Shown piece by piece: positions 10,744 to 19,517 of a DNA stretch of 64,000 nucleotides (its first letter is position 1; each line of letters opens with the position of its first letter). Origin of the DNA: Bhargavaea ginsengi (GTDB lineage Bacteria > Bacillota > Bacilli > Bacillales_A > Planococcaceae); the NCBI RefSeq assembly GCF_900109165.1, contig NZ_FNZF01000002.1, positions 558,001-622,000 of the forward strand, written 5' to 3'. The notes beneath the pieces are model-generated. The model saw nothing but the letters and a program-made list of their open reading frames with translations, searched no databases and was not told where the DNA came from. Both the position numbers and the translations under genes were made by a program.

Positions 10744-11052
10744 ATGCTTAATCTGATTTTAACCGCACTCATTATTTTCGCGGCGGTTGCCTACTTGTAT
10801 TTCAAGACGAAACAGTTCCGCACGACTCTTCAGGCGGAGCGGCAGTACCATCGGAGCAGCGCTTCAGCCGCACTTGGGGCGTTTATCATGCTGTTCGGCG
10901 TGAGCCAGCTGTTCCTGTTCGGCGGATTGGCCGTTTACCTGGTCTCCGCAGTATTCGTCCTGCTCGGGCTTTATGTCTTTGTCCATAACTTCAAGGCGAG
11001 AAAGCACTATGCCGGCTTCCTTGAAGAGGAAAGACGTCTGAATGAAAAGTGA
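10744..11052 (+). CDS. ytpI: YtpI family membrane protein
   Basis: A 102-residue protein with three hydrophobic segments: residues about 2-18 (MLNLILTALIIFAAVAYLYF), 40-60 (AALGAFIMLFGVSQLFLFGG) and 62-82, ending in a charged tail. It matches the small YtpI family, whose function is unknown. The ATG at 10744 follows GGAGGG at a normal distance; an upstream extension of the frame lacks a ribosome site. It is divergent from nrnA and convergent with ytoI, the same neighbours as in Bacillus. Confidence 0.85.
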   Translation: MLNLILTALIIFAAVAYLYFKTKQFRTTLQAERQYHRSSASAALGAFIMLFGVSQLFLFGGLAVYLVSAVFVLLGLYVFVHNFKARKHYAGFLEEERRLNEK

Positions 11053-11077
11053 TGCACATCTGTGCATCACTTTTTTT
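11049..11077. terminator. Bidirectional terminator between ytpI and ytoI
   Basis: Perfect inverted repeat GTGATGCACA TC TGTGCATCAC (11049-11070) followed by seven T residues. The ytpI stop lies inside the 5' arm; A residues on the other side let it also serve ytoI. Confidence 0.85.
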
Positions 11078-12383
11078 ATCGTTCAAATACTTGGAGCATC
11101 ATCATCGCCTTGCCGACGATCACGTCACCGCTATGCACAGTAAACTCCATCTTGGCAAAGTGCCGGCTCATATCAAGCAGTTCCGGTCTGATCCGGACTG
11201 TAGAGCCGAGTTGGACATGTTTCATGAAATAGACCGACATACTTTCAATGACGCTTTCTCCGCGCTTCCGCTTTTTCAGGAATTGATCGGCCGCCTCGGA
11301 AAGCATGATCGTCAGTGCACCGTGTGACAGTGACCCAAGCGGGTTTGTCATCCGTGGTGTCACAGTAAAGAGAAGAGTCGACTCAGCTTCTTGGTCTTCC
11401 TCCATCTGCGAGCGCACAAGATCCTCGAAGGTATCGCCCTGATGGGGCTGACGCTGTGCGACCTGGAGCGCCTTCAGGACATCCTGGCGGCTGATTACCC
11501 CTACTAGCCTGTCCCCTGTCGAGACGACCGGCATCAGGTCGATTCCTTCCCAAATCATACGGTGGGCGGCCGATGCGACACTCATCTTCATCCCCGCAGA
11601 AATCGGCTTCGGGGTCATGACACGCTCAATCGGGACTTCGCCGTCCATCCCGATCACATCCTTCGCCGTAACAATCCCGACAAGCCGGCCGTTGCCGCTT
11701 GTCACCGGGAAAGCGCCGTGCGATGTTGTTTTATTGCGCGCATGAAAATCGGACACCAGGTCGTCAGCATCCAATGTCGCCGTCTGGCTGATCGGCACAA
11801 TAATATCCTCTATGAGCAGGATGTCCTTTTCGATCAGTTGGTCGTAGATCGCACGATTGATCATCGTCGCCACGGTGAACGTGTCGTAGCTGGTTGAAAT
11901 AATCGGCAGTTCCATCTCATCGGCAAGCTTTTTCACTTCGTCCGATGCATCAAACCCTCCGGTGATCAGCACTGCCGCACCTGCACGGATCGCATTGCCG
12001 TGTACTTTCAGGCGGTTCCCGACAATCAGCAAACTGCCCGGATCGGTGTAGCGCATCATGTCTTCCATCTGCATCGCACCGATAACAAATTTCGTCAGTG
12101 TCTTATGAAGGCCGTTGCGGCCGCCAAGCACCTGTCCATCAACGATATTCACCACTTCGGCGAAAGTCAGCCGTTCGATGTTTTCCTTCTTTTTCTGTTC
12201 GATCCGGATCGTCCCGACCCGTTCAATCGTATTAACGAGTTTCCGGTTCTCCGCTTCCTTTATGGCGCGGTAGGCTGTCCCTTCAGAGACAGACATCTCT
12301 TTGGCGACCTGGCGGACGGAAATCTTGTCGCCGACCGGCAGGCTCTCGATGTATTGCAGAATTTTCTCATGTTTTGTCGCCAC
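11076..12383 (-). CDS. ytoI: YtoI: DRTGG / CBS-pair / hotdog-domain regulator-like protein
   Basis: A 435-residue multidomain protein. Residues about 1-70 resemble a winged helix (ISVRQVAKEMSVSEGTAYRA). A DRTGG domain follows (residues about 75-185), then a tandem CBS pair (about 190-310; RLVGIVTAKDVIG and RLVGVISRQDVLK) and a C-terminal hotdog/thioesterase-like domain (about 320-435) with NPLGSLSHGALTIMLSEAAD. CBS pairs usually bind adenine nucleotides, so a nucleotide- or acyl-CoA-sensing role is reasonable but unproven. I chose the GTG at 12381-12383 (AAGGTGA upstream, sequence VATKHEKILQYIESLP as in B. subtilis YtoI); the frame is open further to 12536 without a ribosome site. Confidence 0.9.
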   Translation of the reverse strand: MATKHEKILQYIESLPVGDKISVRQVAKEMSVSEGTAYRAIKEAENRKLVNTIERVGTIRIEQKKKENIERLTFAEVVNIVDGQVLGGRNGLHKTLTKFVIGAMQMEDMMRYTDPGSLLIVGNRLKVHGNAIRAGAAVLITGGFDASDEVKKLADEMELPIISTSYDTFTVATMINRAIYDQLIEKDILLIEDIIVPISQTATLDADDLVSDFHARNKTTSHGAFPVTSGNGRLVGIVTAKDVIGMDGEVPIERVMTPKPISAGMKMSVASAAHRMIWEGIDLMPVVSTGDRLVGVISRQDVLKALQVAQRQPHQGDTFEDLVRSQMEEDQEAESTLLFTVTPRMTNPLGSLSHGALTIMLSEAADQFLKKRKRGESVIESMSVYFMKHVQLGSTVRIRPELLDMSRHFAKMEFTVHSGDVIVGKAMMMLQVFER

Positions 12384-12440
12384 GTCGTCACCTTTTCCCA
12401 ACTTCTGATGATTCCATCTTACCATAGTGGCGGTGGCTGA

Positions 12441-12472
12441 AAAGTAAAAAGAACCCCTGAAGAACGGGGTTC
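12441..12472 (-). terminator. Intrinsic terminator after ytkL
   Basis: On the minus strand GAACCCC / GGGGTTC stem (12451-12472) with an 8-base loop, followed by TTTTTACTTT. Confidence 0.75.
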
Positions 12473-12561
12473 CGCTTTGGCCGCTGAAATCTCGGACGGG
12501 ACATTCGGACAAGGTCCGTGATCGAAAAATCCTCAAAAGTCCTGCGCTTCAATTGATTGGT

Positions 12562-13245
12562 TCAAAGTTCGATTGAGTCGCCTGCATTCATGATCCGGAC
12601 TTCGGTACCGTCCACTAGCTCCTTGAATGATTCAGGATCCTGCCTGATCGGCGGGAAGGTGTCGAAATGGATCGGCACGGCGAGTTTCGGCTTGATGAGA
12701 CCGACTGCATAAGCGGCATCCTCCGGTCCCATCGTGAAATTATCCCCGATCGGGACAAAGGCGATGTCCGCCGGGTGACGCTTTCCGATCAGCTCCAAAT
12801 CAGAGAAGAGGCCGGTGTCACCGAGGTGGTGGACCGTCTTACCTTCCGCCGTGAACAGGATCCCCGCAGGCATACCGGTATAGATGATTTCCTGGCTGTC
12901 CTCCTTGATGAAGGAAGAACCGTGGAAGGCCTGGGTAAACTTCACTTTTCCGAAGTCAAATTGGTTCGCGCCGCCGATATGCATCGGGTGAACATTTACT
13001 CCTTGCCAGCCAAGCCAGACAGCCAGCTCGTTTGGCGCGACGACAAGAGCACCGGAACGCTTGGCGATATCAATCGTGTCACCCACGTGGTCCCCGTGCC
13101 CATGCGTCAGAAGGATGGCATCCGGATTTTCCTCGTCGGCCTTCAGGTCGGTTAACTCATTGCCTGTAATAAATGGATCGATCAGGATTGTATGGCTTTC
13201 CGTCTTGATCTTAACGACGGAATGACCGTGGTAGGATACTTTCAT
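12562..13245 (-). CDS. ytkL: YtkL, UPF0173 metallo-beta-lactamase-fold hydrolase
   Basis: A 227-residue protein of the UPF0173 family. It has the metal-binding HxHxDH motif ([12 protein letters not shown]), a second metal aspartate in [11 protein letters not shown] and a late histidine in [12 protein letters not shown]. The fold predicts a binuclear-metal hydrolase in the cytosol; the physiological substrate is not known for the family. Length and start ([19 protein letters not shown]) match homologues. It is divergent from pepQ and precedes ytoI on the same strand with its own terminator. Confidence 0.93.
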   Translation of the reverse strand: MKVSYHGHSVVKIKTESHTILIDPFITGNELTDLKADEENPDAILLTHGHGDHVGDTIDIAKRSGALVVAPNELAVWLGWQGVNVHPMHIGGANQFDFGKVKFTQAFHGSSFIKEDSQEIIYTGMPAGILFTAEGKTVHHLGDTGLFSDLELIGKRHPADIAFVPIGDNFTMGPEDAAYAVGLIKPKLAVPIHFDTFPPIRQDPESFKELVDGTEVRIMNAGDSIEL

Positions 13246-13351
13246 GAACGCATTCCCCTTTCACTGTTCGCTCCCGGCATGTTTCGACAGGGTGTGCGGC
13301 GAATCCTTCTTTTTGCTATGATGGATTCAAGCAGAAAGGCTGGTGTTCGCT

Positions 13352-14446
13352 TTGGAAAAGTTGAAGGAAATCAGAAGTTACATGGACGAAAACGGTATTG
13401 ACACTGCGTTGATCACAACCCCGGACAATGTATTTTATCTTTCGGGCTTCAAGAGCAACCCTCATGAACGGCTTCTGGCAGTCGCGGTATTCCGTGATGC
13501 CGAGCCTTTCGTCATCGCGCCGAAGATGGAACTGCCGGACGTCCAGGCGGCCGGTTGGACAGGCGATGCAGTGGGCCATGAAGATACTGATGACGCATGG
13601 GAGATTGTCGCCCGTTCCGTCAAAGAACGGGGCATCGCTCCCTCCCTCATCGCGATCGAGAAGTCCCATATGAATGTCGAACGTTACGAACGCCTGAGAG
13701 AGCTTTATCCGGAAGCTGCATTCACAGGGCTCGACAGCAAGCTGAATGCAATGCGGAACATCAAGGATGAAGCCGAACTCGAAAAACTCCGCGAGGCCGC
13801 ACGCCTGGCCGATTACGCGGTTGAAGTCGGCTGCCGTGAAATCGCGGAGGGCAAGACGGAATTGGAAATTTTGACGGCCATCGAATTCGAAATGAAGAAA
13901 AAAGGCGTATCTCATATGTCCTTTGACACGATGGTGCTGAGCGGCAAAAAGACGGCTTCCCCGCACGGCAAGCCAGGCAGCCGGAAAATCCAAAAAGGGG
14001 ACTTTATCCTGTTTGACCTCGGGGTAGTCTGGGAAGGTTACTGCTCAGACATCACCAGGACGGTGGCATTCGGAGAACCGACGGCCGAAATGCGGGAAAT
14101 CTATGAAACCGTCCGGCGTGCCGAGCAGGCTGCCGTCGAAGCGGTCCAACCGGGCATCCGTGCCATGGATCTCGACAAGACTGCACGTGATGTGATCACA
14201 GAAGCCGGCTACGGCGAGTACTTCACCCACCGTCTCGGGCACGGTCTCGGAATCTCAGTTCATGAATTCCCTTCCCTTCATGGTTCCAACGAGATGGAAC
14301 TGGAGGAAGGCATGGTCTTTACAATCGAACCGGGCATCTATCATCCGGAAATCACCGGCGTCAGGATCGAGGATGACGTTGTTGTCACGGCCGACGGTGT
14401 AGAAGTTCTGACGCAATTCCCGAAAGAACTCCAGATCATCGGCTGA
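13352..14446 (+). CDS. Xaa-Pro peptidase family protein (M24, PepQ-like)
   Basis: A 364-residue metallopeptidase expected to cleave X-Pro dipeptides or the first bond of X-Pro peptides. The N-terminal creatinase-like domain spans about 1-130. The pita-bread catalytic domain supplies the dimetal ligands in FDLGVVWEGYCSDITRT (two Asp), HRLGHGLGISVHE (His), TIEPGIYHPE (Glu) and VRIEDDVVVT (Glu). A TTG at 13352 gives MEKLKEIRSYMDENGID, the usual family start; GTG at 13343 is the alternative but lies only 3 bp from AGAAAGG. Bacillus carries several M24 paralogues, so I do not assign a specific symbol. Confidence 0.9.
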   Translation: MEKLKEIRSYMDENGIDTALITTPDNVFYLSGFKSNPHERLLAVAVFRDAEPFVIAPKMELPDVQAAGWTGDAVGHEDTDDAWEIVARSVKERGIAPSLIAIEKSHMNVERYERLRELYPEAAFTGLDSKLNAMRNIKDEAELEKLREAARLADYAVEVGCREIAEGKTELEILTAIEFEMKKKGVSHMSFDTMVLSGKKTASPHGKPGSRKIQKGDFILFDLGVVWEGYCSDITRTVAFGEPTAEMREIYETVRRAEQAAVEAVQPGIRAMDLDKTARDVITEAGYGEYFTHRLGHGLGISVHEFPSLHGSNEMELEEGMVFTIEPGIYHPEITGVRIEDDVVVTADGVEVLTQFPKELQIIG

Positions 14447-14484
14447 TCACGTCGGCAGCCTGCAAAACGAATACAGCAATACAG

Positions 14485-14520
14485 CAAAACCGCCGAAGGA
14501 AAATACCTTCGGCGGTTTTG
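14485..14520. terminator. Bidirectional terminator between pepQ-like gene and ald
   Basis: Inverted repeat AAAACCGCCGAAGG / CCTTCGGCGGTTTT around AAAATA; A and T runs on both sides allow termination in either direction. Confidence 0.88.
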
Positions 14521-14528
14521 CATTCCTA

Positions 14529-15644
14529 TTATTGAAGCAGCGAATCGACCGGGACGTATTCACGGCCCTGGTCTTCTGCAACAGCTTTGTAAGTTACATG
14601 GCCTTCTAGCGTATTGAATCCTTTGCGGAGCGCTTCATTGTCAAGCGCTGCCTGCTTCCAGCCTTTGTTGGCTATTTGGAGCGCGTATGGAACGGTGACG
14701 TTCGTAAGTGCCATTGTAGACGTCCGTGGCACAGCACCCGGCATATTGGCAACGGCATAGTGGACCACGCCATGCTTTTCGTATGTTGGAGCATCATGTG
14801 TTGTGATGCGGTCGGATGTCTCGAAGATCCCGCCCTGGTCAATTGCGATATCGACAAGCACGGAACCCGGCTGCATCGACTTGACCATTTCTTCCGTAAC
14901 GAGCTTCGGAGCTTTCGCGCCAGGGATCAGGACCGCTCCGACGACGAGGTCCGCATCCTTTACCGCTTCTGCGATGTTGAAAGGATTTGACATAAGTGTC
15001 TGAATGTCGTTGCCGAACTGGTCATCAAGCTGGCGGAGACGCTCGGGGCTCAAGTCGACAACGGTCACTTCCGCTCCCATGCCGACAGCTACACGGGCAG
15101 CGTTTGCGCCGGCCATCCCGCCGCCGATGACGGCAACCTTTCCGCGCTGCACGCCCGGCACACCGGAAAGGAGGATCCCCTTTCCGCCGTGGATGCGCTC
15201 GAGGAACTGGGCACCGATCTGTGTCGCCATGCGGCCCGCCACTTCACTCATCGGTGAGAGAAGTGGCAGTGAGCGGTTCGGCAGCTGAACAGTCTCGTAG
15301 GCGATGCCGACGACTTTGTTTTCGAGCAGCGCCGCAGTGAGTTCTTCTTCCGGTGCCAGGTGGAGATAAGTGAAAAGGATGAGCCCTTCACGGAAGTATT
15401 GGTATTCGGATGCGACCGGCTCTTTAACTTTCATCACCATTTCCGCATCCCAGGCTTCGCGCGCTGATTCGACGATGGCCGCCCCCGCGTCGCGATAGTC
15501 TGTATCTGTGAAGCCGGAGCCTTCTCCCGCTCCCGTTTCAATCAGGACTTCGTGGCCCGCCAATTTCAGCGTTACCACTCCTGCAGGTGTCATCGCCACG
15601 CGGTTTTCATTGTTTTTGATTTCTTTTGGTATACCGATACGCAT
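14529..15644 (-). CDS. ald: Alanine dehydrogenase
   Basis: A 371-residue NAD-dependent L-alanine dehydrogenase interconverting alanine with pyruvate and ammonium. It begins [20 protein letters not shown]. Substrate residues sit in [18 protein letters not shown] and [13 protein letters not shown]; the Rossmann motif is [22 protein letters not shown] with the NAD-selecting Asp in [25 protein letters not shown] and [15 protein letters not shown] complete the fingerprint. A GGGAGGG site precedes the ATG by eight bases. In Bacillus the enzyme supports alanine catabolism and sporulation. Confidence 0.97.
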   Translation of the reverse strand: MRIGIPKEIKNNENRVAMTPAGVVTLKLAGHEVLIETGAGEGSGFTDTDYRDAGAAIVESAREAWDAEMVMKVKEPVASEYQYFREGLILFTYLHLAPEEELTAALLENKVVGIAYETVQLPNRSLPLLSPMSEVAGRMATQIGAQFLERIHGGKGILLSGVPGVQRGKVAVIGGGMAGANAARVAVGMGAEVTVVDLSPERLRQLDDQFGNDIQTLMSNPFNIAEAVKDADLVVGAVLIPGAKAPKLVTEEMVKSMQPGSVLVDIAIDQGGIFETSDRITTHDAPTYEKHGVVHYAVANMPGAVPRTSTMALTNVTVPYALQIANKGWKQAALDNEALRKGFNTLEGHVTYKAVAEDQGREYVPVDSLLQ

Positions 15645-15716
15645 TTCCTAAACCCTCCCGTATGTCTATCCTTGGTTGTTGGGCAGAAGGACCGCTTGTC
15701 CCCTGTTTCTGCAGTT

Positions 15717-15752
15717 CCATCATACCACTCTTTTTTTGGGGCGGAAGCGCTT
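15717..15752 (-). promoter_or_regulatory. Possible ald promoter with imperfect cre-like core
   Basis: On the minus strand an extended -10, TGGTATGAT (TATGAT at 15719-15724), lacks a good -35. The palindromic core AAGCGCTT (15745-15752) lies just upstream but misses the outer cre bases, so CcpA control is only a weak possibility. Confidence 0.3.
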
Positions 15753-15859
15753 TTTATTTGAACCGCCACAATTTTGCCACTGTTCCCTCCAAGGCTATGC
15801 AGGATTCGCCAATGCTCACCCCGAAAAAGTACTATAGTAAAAAGTAGGGAGGGAACGAT

Positions 15860-16330
15860 ATGACATTAAATTACAAAAATCTGCTTGTTGCAGTAGATGG
15901 TTCGAAGGAAGCCGAATGGGCTTTCAAGAAGTCGGTCGGCATTGCAAAGCGGAACAACGCCACACTTAACCTCGTGAACATCATCGACACGCGTTCGTTT
16001 GCCGCGGTCGAGGCATATGATCGCTCCATTGCGGATCGTGCCCAGAAATTTGCTGATGAACTCCTCACCGACTACAAGAAGGAAGCTGAAGCAGCCGGTG
16101 TAAAAGATGTCAACATCGTTGTTGAATATGGTTCCCCTAAGACGATGATTCCTCGTGACATCTCCAAAAAGGTACACGCTGATCTGATCATTTGCGGTGC
16201 AACTGGCCTAAATGCCGTCGAACGCTTCCTGATCGGCTCAATTTCGGAGACGATTGTCCGCAGTGCCAAGTGTGACGTGCTCGTAATCCGGACAGAGGAA
16301 CTGCCCGGTGAAGGGCCGGTTGCCGAATAA
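15860..16330 (+). CDS. Universal stress protein, ATP-binding UspA type
   Basis: A 156-residue UspA-domain protein. The N-terminal strand NLLVAVDGS places the ATP-contacting Asp13, and the motif G-2x-G-9x-G-S is intact: GATGLNAVERFLIGS (Gly113, Gly116, Gly126, Ser127), so it should bind ATP. The C-terminal strand CDVLVIR closes the fold. Proteins of this family form dimers and affect survival under stress or stationary phase; the exact function is not predictable. Start ATG follows GGGAGGG. It stands alone between divergent ald and convergent ytxK. In B. subtilis ackA is next to ytxK, as I recall; it is not here. Confidence 0.92.
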   Translation: MTLNYKNLLVAVDGSKEAEWAFKKSVGIAKRNNATLNLVNIIDTRSFAAVEAYDRSIADRAQKFADELLTDYKKEAEAAGVKDVNIVVEYGSPKTMIPRDISKKVHADLIICGATGLNAVERFLIGSISETIVRSAKCDVLVIRTEELPGEGPVAE

Positions 16331-16334
16331 CCCA

Positions 16335-16372
16335 AAAAGGGATGTGCAGCATACGCGCTGCACATCCCTTTT
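16335..16372. terminator. Bidirectional terminator between usp and ytxK
   Basis: Long perfect stem AAAAGGGATGTGCAGC / GCTGCACATCCCTTTT (16335-16350 and 16357-16372) with a 6-base loop. Confidence 0.92.
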
Positions 16373-16373
16373 G

Positions 16374-17312
16374 TTATTTCTTTTGATAACCGTTTTCTTC
16401 AGCCCAAGCATCCACTTTTCCGAAAAAGGCAGTGACTGCATTGGCATTTTTCAGATCTGGCGCCTGCGCCAGCAATACTTCCGGTTTCGGTCCCGTCCGG
16501 CCGTCCGGTTTTCTTAGAAGCAGCAGGGTCTTGGCATTTGCGCGGTTCTTGAAGAGACCTTCCGGCAGCGCAATGACACCGAGGATCTCCGCCTCGTCTT
16601 TAAGGAATGTGTGGAGCTGAGTCGCAAATTCCGATTCAAACAAGTTCGCGGGCACGACAAAGATCCCGTGACCGCCTTTTTTTAGGTGACGCATCGACTG
16701 CTCTATAAACAGATGGTGAGCGTAGGAATGGCCTTCCTCCGCCCTAAGATTGTAATTCATCGCGTTTTCATCGTCGGGGTAATAACCGACCGGCAAGTCC
16801 GTGATAACAAGATCTGCCGGGTCGACCATGAGCGGACGAAGTGAATCCTGGTGATACAGGGTCACCGGCTGCGCCAGCAGGTCGGCAGAAGCAGCCGCGA
16901 GCTGAATCAGCAGATCATCGATCTCAGATCCGCTCGCCGCAGTACGTCCGTCCATGAAGTTCATGACAGTATACAGCAAGTTGCCTGTGCCGATTGCCGG
17001 GTCGAACAGGGTGATATACGGCTTGCCGCCTGAAAGCCGGTCTGCGAGGTAACCGGCAATGAGACCGATGGAATCCGGGGTCATCTGATGGTTCGGCTGG
17101 GCACTTTCTTTCATGCCCTTCAGCATGGCAAGCTGTAGGCCCTTTCGCACTTCTTCCTTTTCTGCCTGGTCCGCTTCGGGGGAAATTTTCCCGTCAGCCC
17201 ATGCCCTTACTGTCTCAAGCACGGCTTCCAGATAAAGCGTCCCCTCTTTTTTTGATATCCTCTCGGCGTGCCCGTCGAGAAAGTTGAAGATCTGTTCTGT
17301 ATTGGTTTCCAT
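16374..17312 (-). CDS. ytxK: YtxK, class I SAM-dependent methyltransferase of N6-adenine DNA methylase type
   Basis: A 312-residue protein with a helical N-terminal domain (about 1-95) and a Rossmann methyltransferase core. The SAM-binding motif I is FDPAIGTGNLLYTV; where amino-methylases have NPPY the sequence is TDLPVGYYPDDE, so the catalytic motif is altered. The gene stands alone with no restriction or specificity subunit, arguing against a restriction-modification role. The ATG at 17312 is six bases after GGAGG and gives METNTEQIFNFLDG; longer starts run into the upstream hairpin. It follows tpx, as in B. subtilis. Substrate unknown. Confidence 0.88.
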   Translation of the reverse strand: METNTEQIFNFLDGHAERISKKEGTLYLEAVLETVRAWADGKISPEADQAEKEEVRKGLQLAMLKGMKESAQPNHQMTPDSIGLIAGYLADRLSGGKPYITLFDPAIGTGNLLYTVMNFMDGRTAASGSEIDDLLIQLAAASADLLAQPVTLYHQDSLRPLMVDPADLVITDLPVGYYPDDENAMNYNLRAEEGHSYAHHLFIEQSMRHLKKGGHGIFVVPANLFESEFATQLHTFLKDEAEILGVIALPEGLFKNRANAKTLLLLRKPDGRTGPKPEVLLAQAPDLKNANAVTAFFGKVDAWAEENGYQKK

Positions 17313-17331
17313 GGTCATCCTCCGCAAATGA

Positions 17332-17357
17332 GAAACCCACTCGCCGGAGTGGGTTTC
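17332..17357. terminator. Hairpin between tpx and ytxK
   Basis: Perfect stem GAAACCCACT / AGTGGGTTTC with CGCCGG loop. On the minus strand it is followed by TCATTTG, a poor T-tract, so it may attenuate rather than stop readthrough from tpx into ytxK. Confidence 0.55.
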
Positions 17358-17364
17358 GTTTTGT

Positions 17365-17871
17365 TTATTCCGCCAGTTTCTTGACTGCGTCGATGGCTTT
17401 GTCGTAGTCCGGGTGGTCTGTGCCTTCCGGAACATATTCGACATAGGCCACTTTGCCGTCCTTGTCGATTACGAAGACGCTCCGTGCCAGGAGGCGCAGC
17501 TCCTTCATGACAGTGCCGTACGCCGTGCCGAACGACAGGTCGCGGTGGTCGGAAAGTGTATGGGCATTGTCCAGGCCTTCCGATGCTTTCCAGCGCGCCT
17601 GCGCGAATGGCAGGTCTGCGGAAATCGTCAGAACCGTCACGTCATCGCCGAGATCGGTGACCGCTTCGTTGAAGCGTTTTGTCTGTGTCGAGCAGACGCC
17701 CGTATCGATCGACGGAATGACGCTGATGAGACGGATCTTCCCTTCCGTGTCTTTTAGCGTGAAGGGAGTCAGATCATTTTGGAGAACTGTAAAGTCCGGT
17801 GCCTCGTCACCCACATTGATTTCTGTGCCGAGGAGTGTAACCGGTTGTTGTTTGAATGTAACTTGAGCCAT
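17365..17871 (-). CDS. tpx: Thiol peroxidase Tpx, lacking the resolving cysteine
   Basis: A 168-residue peroxiredoxin of the Tpx subfamily reducing hydrogen and alkyl hydroperoxides with thioredoxin. The peroxidatic cysteine is Cys60 in [15 protein letters not shown], and the family signature [14 protein letters not shown] and [13 protein letters not shown] is present. Tpx enzymes normally have a resolving cysteine near residue 95 (RWCAS); here the sequence is RWKAS with codon AAA, and Cys60 is the only cysteine in the protein. It may therefore work as a 1-Cys enzyme needing an external low-molecular-weight thiol. Start ATG at 17871 follows AAAGGAGG; 29 bp separate it from yteJ. Confidence 0.95.
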   Translation of the reverse strand: MAQVTFKQQPVTLLGTEINVGDEAPDFTVLQNDLTPFTLKDTEGKIRLISVIPSIDTGVCSTQTKRFNEAVTDLGDDVTVLTISADLPFAQARWKASEGLDNAHTLSDHRDLSFGTAYGTVMKELRLLARSVFVIDKDGKVAYVEYVPEGTDHPDYDKAIDAVKKLAE

Positions 17872-17900
17872 ATTGCAACGCCTCCTTTTCACTCAGTGTA

Positions 17901-18440
17901 CTAGAGTGCGTGACCGTCTTGCAAACGGTTCGCATAACCGCGTGGCCGCTCAGCCTTCCGGTAACGTTCTTCATGGATGACGAGTGTATCTGCGATATAG
18001 TCGTGCAACGCTTCCTTTTTCGGGGTGAAGCCGACCACGAGGTAGAGAACCGCCAATGTCTTGGAGAAATACCTGCCGATCCATTCGCGGAACAGGATCG
18101 TCTTCCAGTCCAGCGGCCCGCCATCCCTGCGGATAACCCGAATGCCGGTAACCATCTTGCCGACTGTCTGGCCGAAGTATTTCGTCATGAGGATGAAATA
18201 CAGGAAGAAGACAGCGGCAGTCAGCAGATTGTACGGCGCATACCAGGCTTCAGGTGCAATCTCCAGACCTGCCAGCCTGAACAGCGGACGCACTGCCAGC
18301 ATGCTGAGTGACCCGAGGACGATCAGGTCGATCAGATACGCCCAGAAGCGGATCCAGAACCCTGCATAGGCATGCTGGAATTCCTTCGGTTCAGGGAAGG
18401 ATCCGGACAGATGACCGGTTCCTTGAATTGGTTCTGTCAT
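17901..18440 (-). CDS. yteJ: RDD family membrane protein (YteJ-like)
   Basis: A 179-residue protein with the RDD domain. The first membrane segment carries the arginine in FWIRFWAYLIDLIVLGSLSM and the aspartates follow; a second hydrophobic segment is at about 70-90 (LLTAAVFFLYFILMTKYFG) before the conserved GQTVGKMVTGIRVI. A third lies near residues 125-145. The family is widespread with no agreed function. It is 12 bp downstream of sppA, the same pair as sppA-yteJ in B. subtilis. The N-terminal 20 residues are hydrophilic. Confidence 0.88.
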   Translation of the reverse strand: MTEPIQGTGHLSGSFPEPKEFQHAYAGFWIRFWAYLIDLIVLGSLSMLAVRPLFRLAGLEIAPEAWYAPYNLLTAAVFFLYFILMTKYFGQTVGKMVTGIRVIRRDGGPLDWKTILFREWIGRYFSKTLAVLYLVVGFTPKKEALHDYIADTLVIHEERYRKAERPRGYANRLQDGHAL

Positions 18441-18452
18441 TTGAATCCCTCC

Positions 18453-19463
18453 TCACTTTTTACCGTACAGGTACATCATGCGCGGCGAGTTATAGTCGGA
18501 CAGCACCTGTCCGATGATGCGGCTTTCCAGATCCCCCTGGAAGAGCGACTGCATCTTTACCCCGAACATTGAGCCGAAGCCCGCATCCATACCGTATTCG
18601 AAAAGCTGGGCTTTATTCAGGTCATGGTCTTCCCGGAGCCCGGCAATTGCATCTTCCAGCCGGCCGGTTTCATCAGCCAGTTGAGCCTCGACTGCCTGCC
18701 CGCCGTTCATGATCCGTCCGTCCGCCCATTTCTTCACATCAGCTTCGCTCATTCCGCGGCCGGCCTCGATAACATCGACAAATCGCTCATACGAGTCGTT
18801 CAGCATCGTCTGAAGCATGTTCCGCTCTTCTTCCGTCATGTCTCTTGTCGGGCTCATGATGTCCTTGTACTCCCCCGATTTGATCGTGACAAAGTCGATG
18901 CCGTGCTCTTCCGCGAATCCGCCATAGTTGACGCTTTCCATGATGACGCCGATCGATCCGGTCAGGGTCTCCTTATGTACGAAGATCTTGTCTGCCGGTG
19001 CAGAAATGTAATAGCCGCCCGATGCAGCCATGCCGCCCATGCTCACATAGACAGGGATGTCCTTTTCTTCCTTGATTTCGACAAGCTTGTCATGGATATC
19101 CGACGATTCCACAACACCGCCGCCCGGAGAGTTCACATACAGGACCACACCCTTGACGGAATTGTCCTCCCGGATCATCTCAAGCTGCTCCATGAATGCC
19201 TGATGGTTGTATCCTGTTGCCGCAAACAACGGGGAGGCTGCACCCGTGTCCTGAATAATTCCGTCTACCCGGAGCAATGCGATCCGGTTCCTCGCGTCCC
19301 CGTCCTCAACGACCTGTTCCATTTGTCCGCCGGCAGACGCAAGACTGTCCTCCATCATCGTCTTCCAGTTCATGGTCATGATGGAAGATACAGTATTGAT
19401 GCCCGCCGCGAAGACGAACAGAAGCACGGCCCCACCGAGGGCGATCCATCGTTTCATGTTCAT
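18453..19463 (-). CDS. sppA: Signal peptide peptidase SppA
   Basis: A 336-residue membrane-anchored serine protease that degrades remnant signal peptides after secretion. One N-terminal membrane segment (residues about 5-28) is followed by an extracytoplasmic S49 domain. Catalytic Ser148 lies in GGMAASGGYYIS and the general-base Lys200 in KSGEYKDIMSP, matching Ser147/Lys199 of B. subtilis SppA. LYVNSPGGGVVES is the oxyanion strand. Length is that of the short Gram-positive form that assembles as an octamer. GGGAGG is ten bases before the first ATG. Confidence 0.95.
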   Translation of the reverse strand: MNMKRWIALGGAVLLFVFAAGINTVSSIMTMNWKTMMEDSLASAGGQMEQVVEDGDARNRIALLRVDGIIQDTGAASPLFAATGYNHQAFMEQLEMIREDNSVKGVVLYVNSPGGGVVESSDIHDKLVEIKEEKDIPVYVSMGGMAASGGYYISAPADKIFVHKETLTGSIGVIMESVNYGGFAEEHGIDFVTIKSGEYKDIMSPTRDMTEEERNMLQTMLNDSYERFVDVIEAGRGMSEADVKKWADGRIMNGGQAVEAQLADETGRLEDAIAGLREDHDLNKAQLFEYGMDAGFGSMFGVKMQSLFQGDLESRIIGQVLSDYNSPRMMYLYGKK

Positions 19464-19517
19464 GTGATTTCTACCTCCCTTTCCAACTCTCTATACGGTC
19501 AATAACCCCGGTGCGTT

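Noticed and set aside
16374-17312. Restriction-modification system around ytxK
   Set aside because: No endonuclease or specificity gene next to it, and the catalytic NPPY motif is changed.
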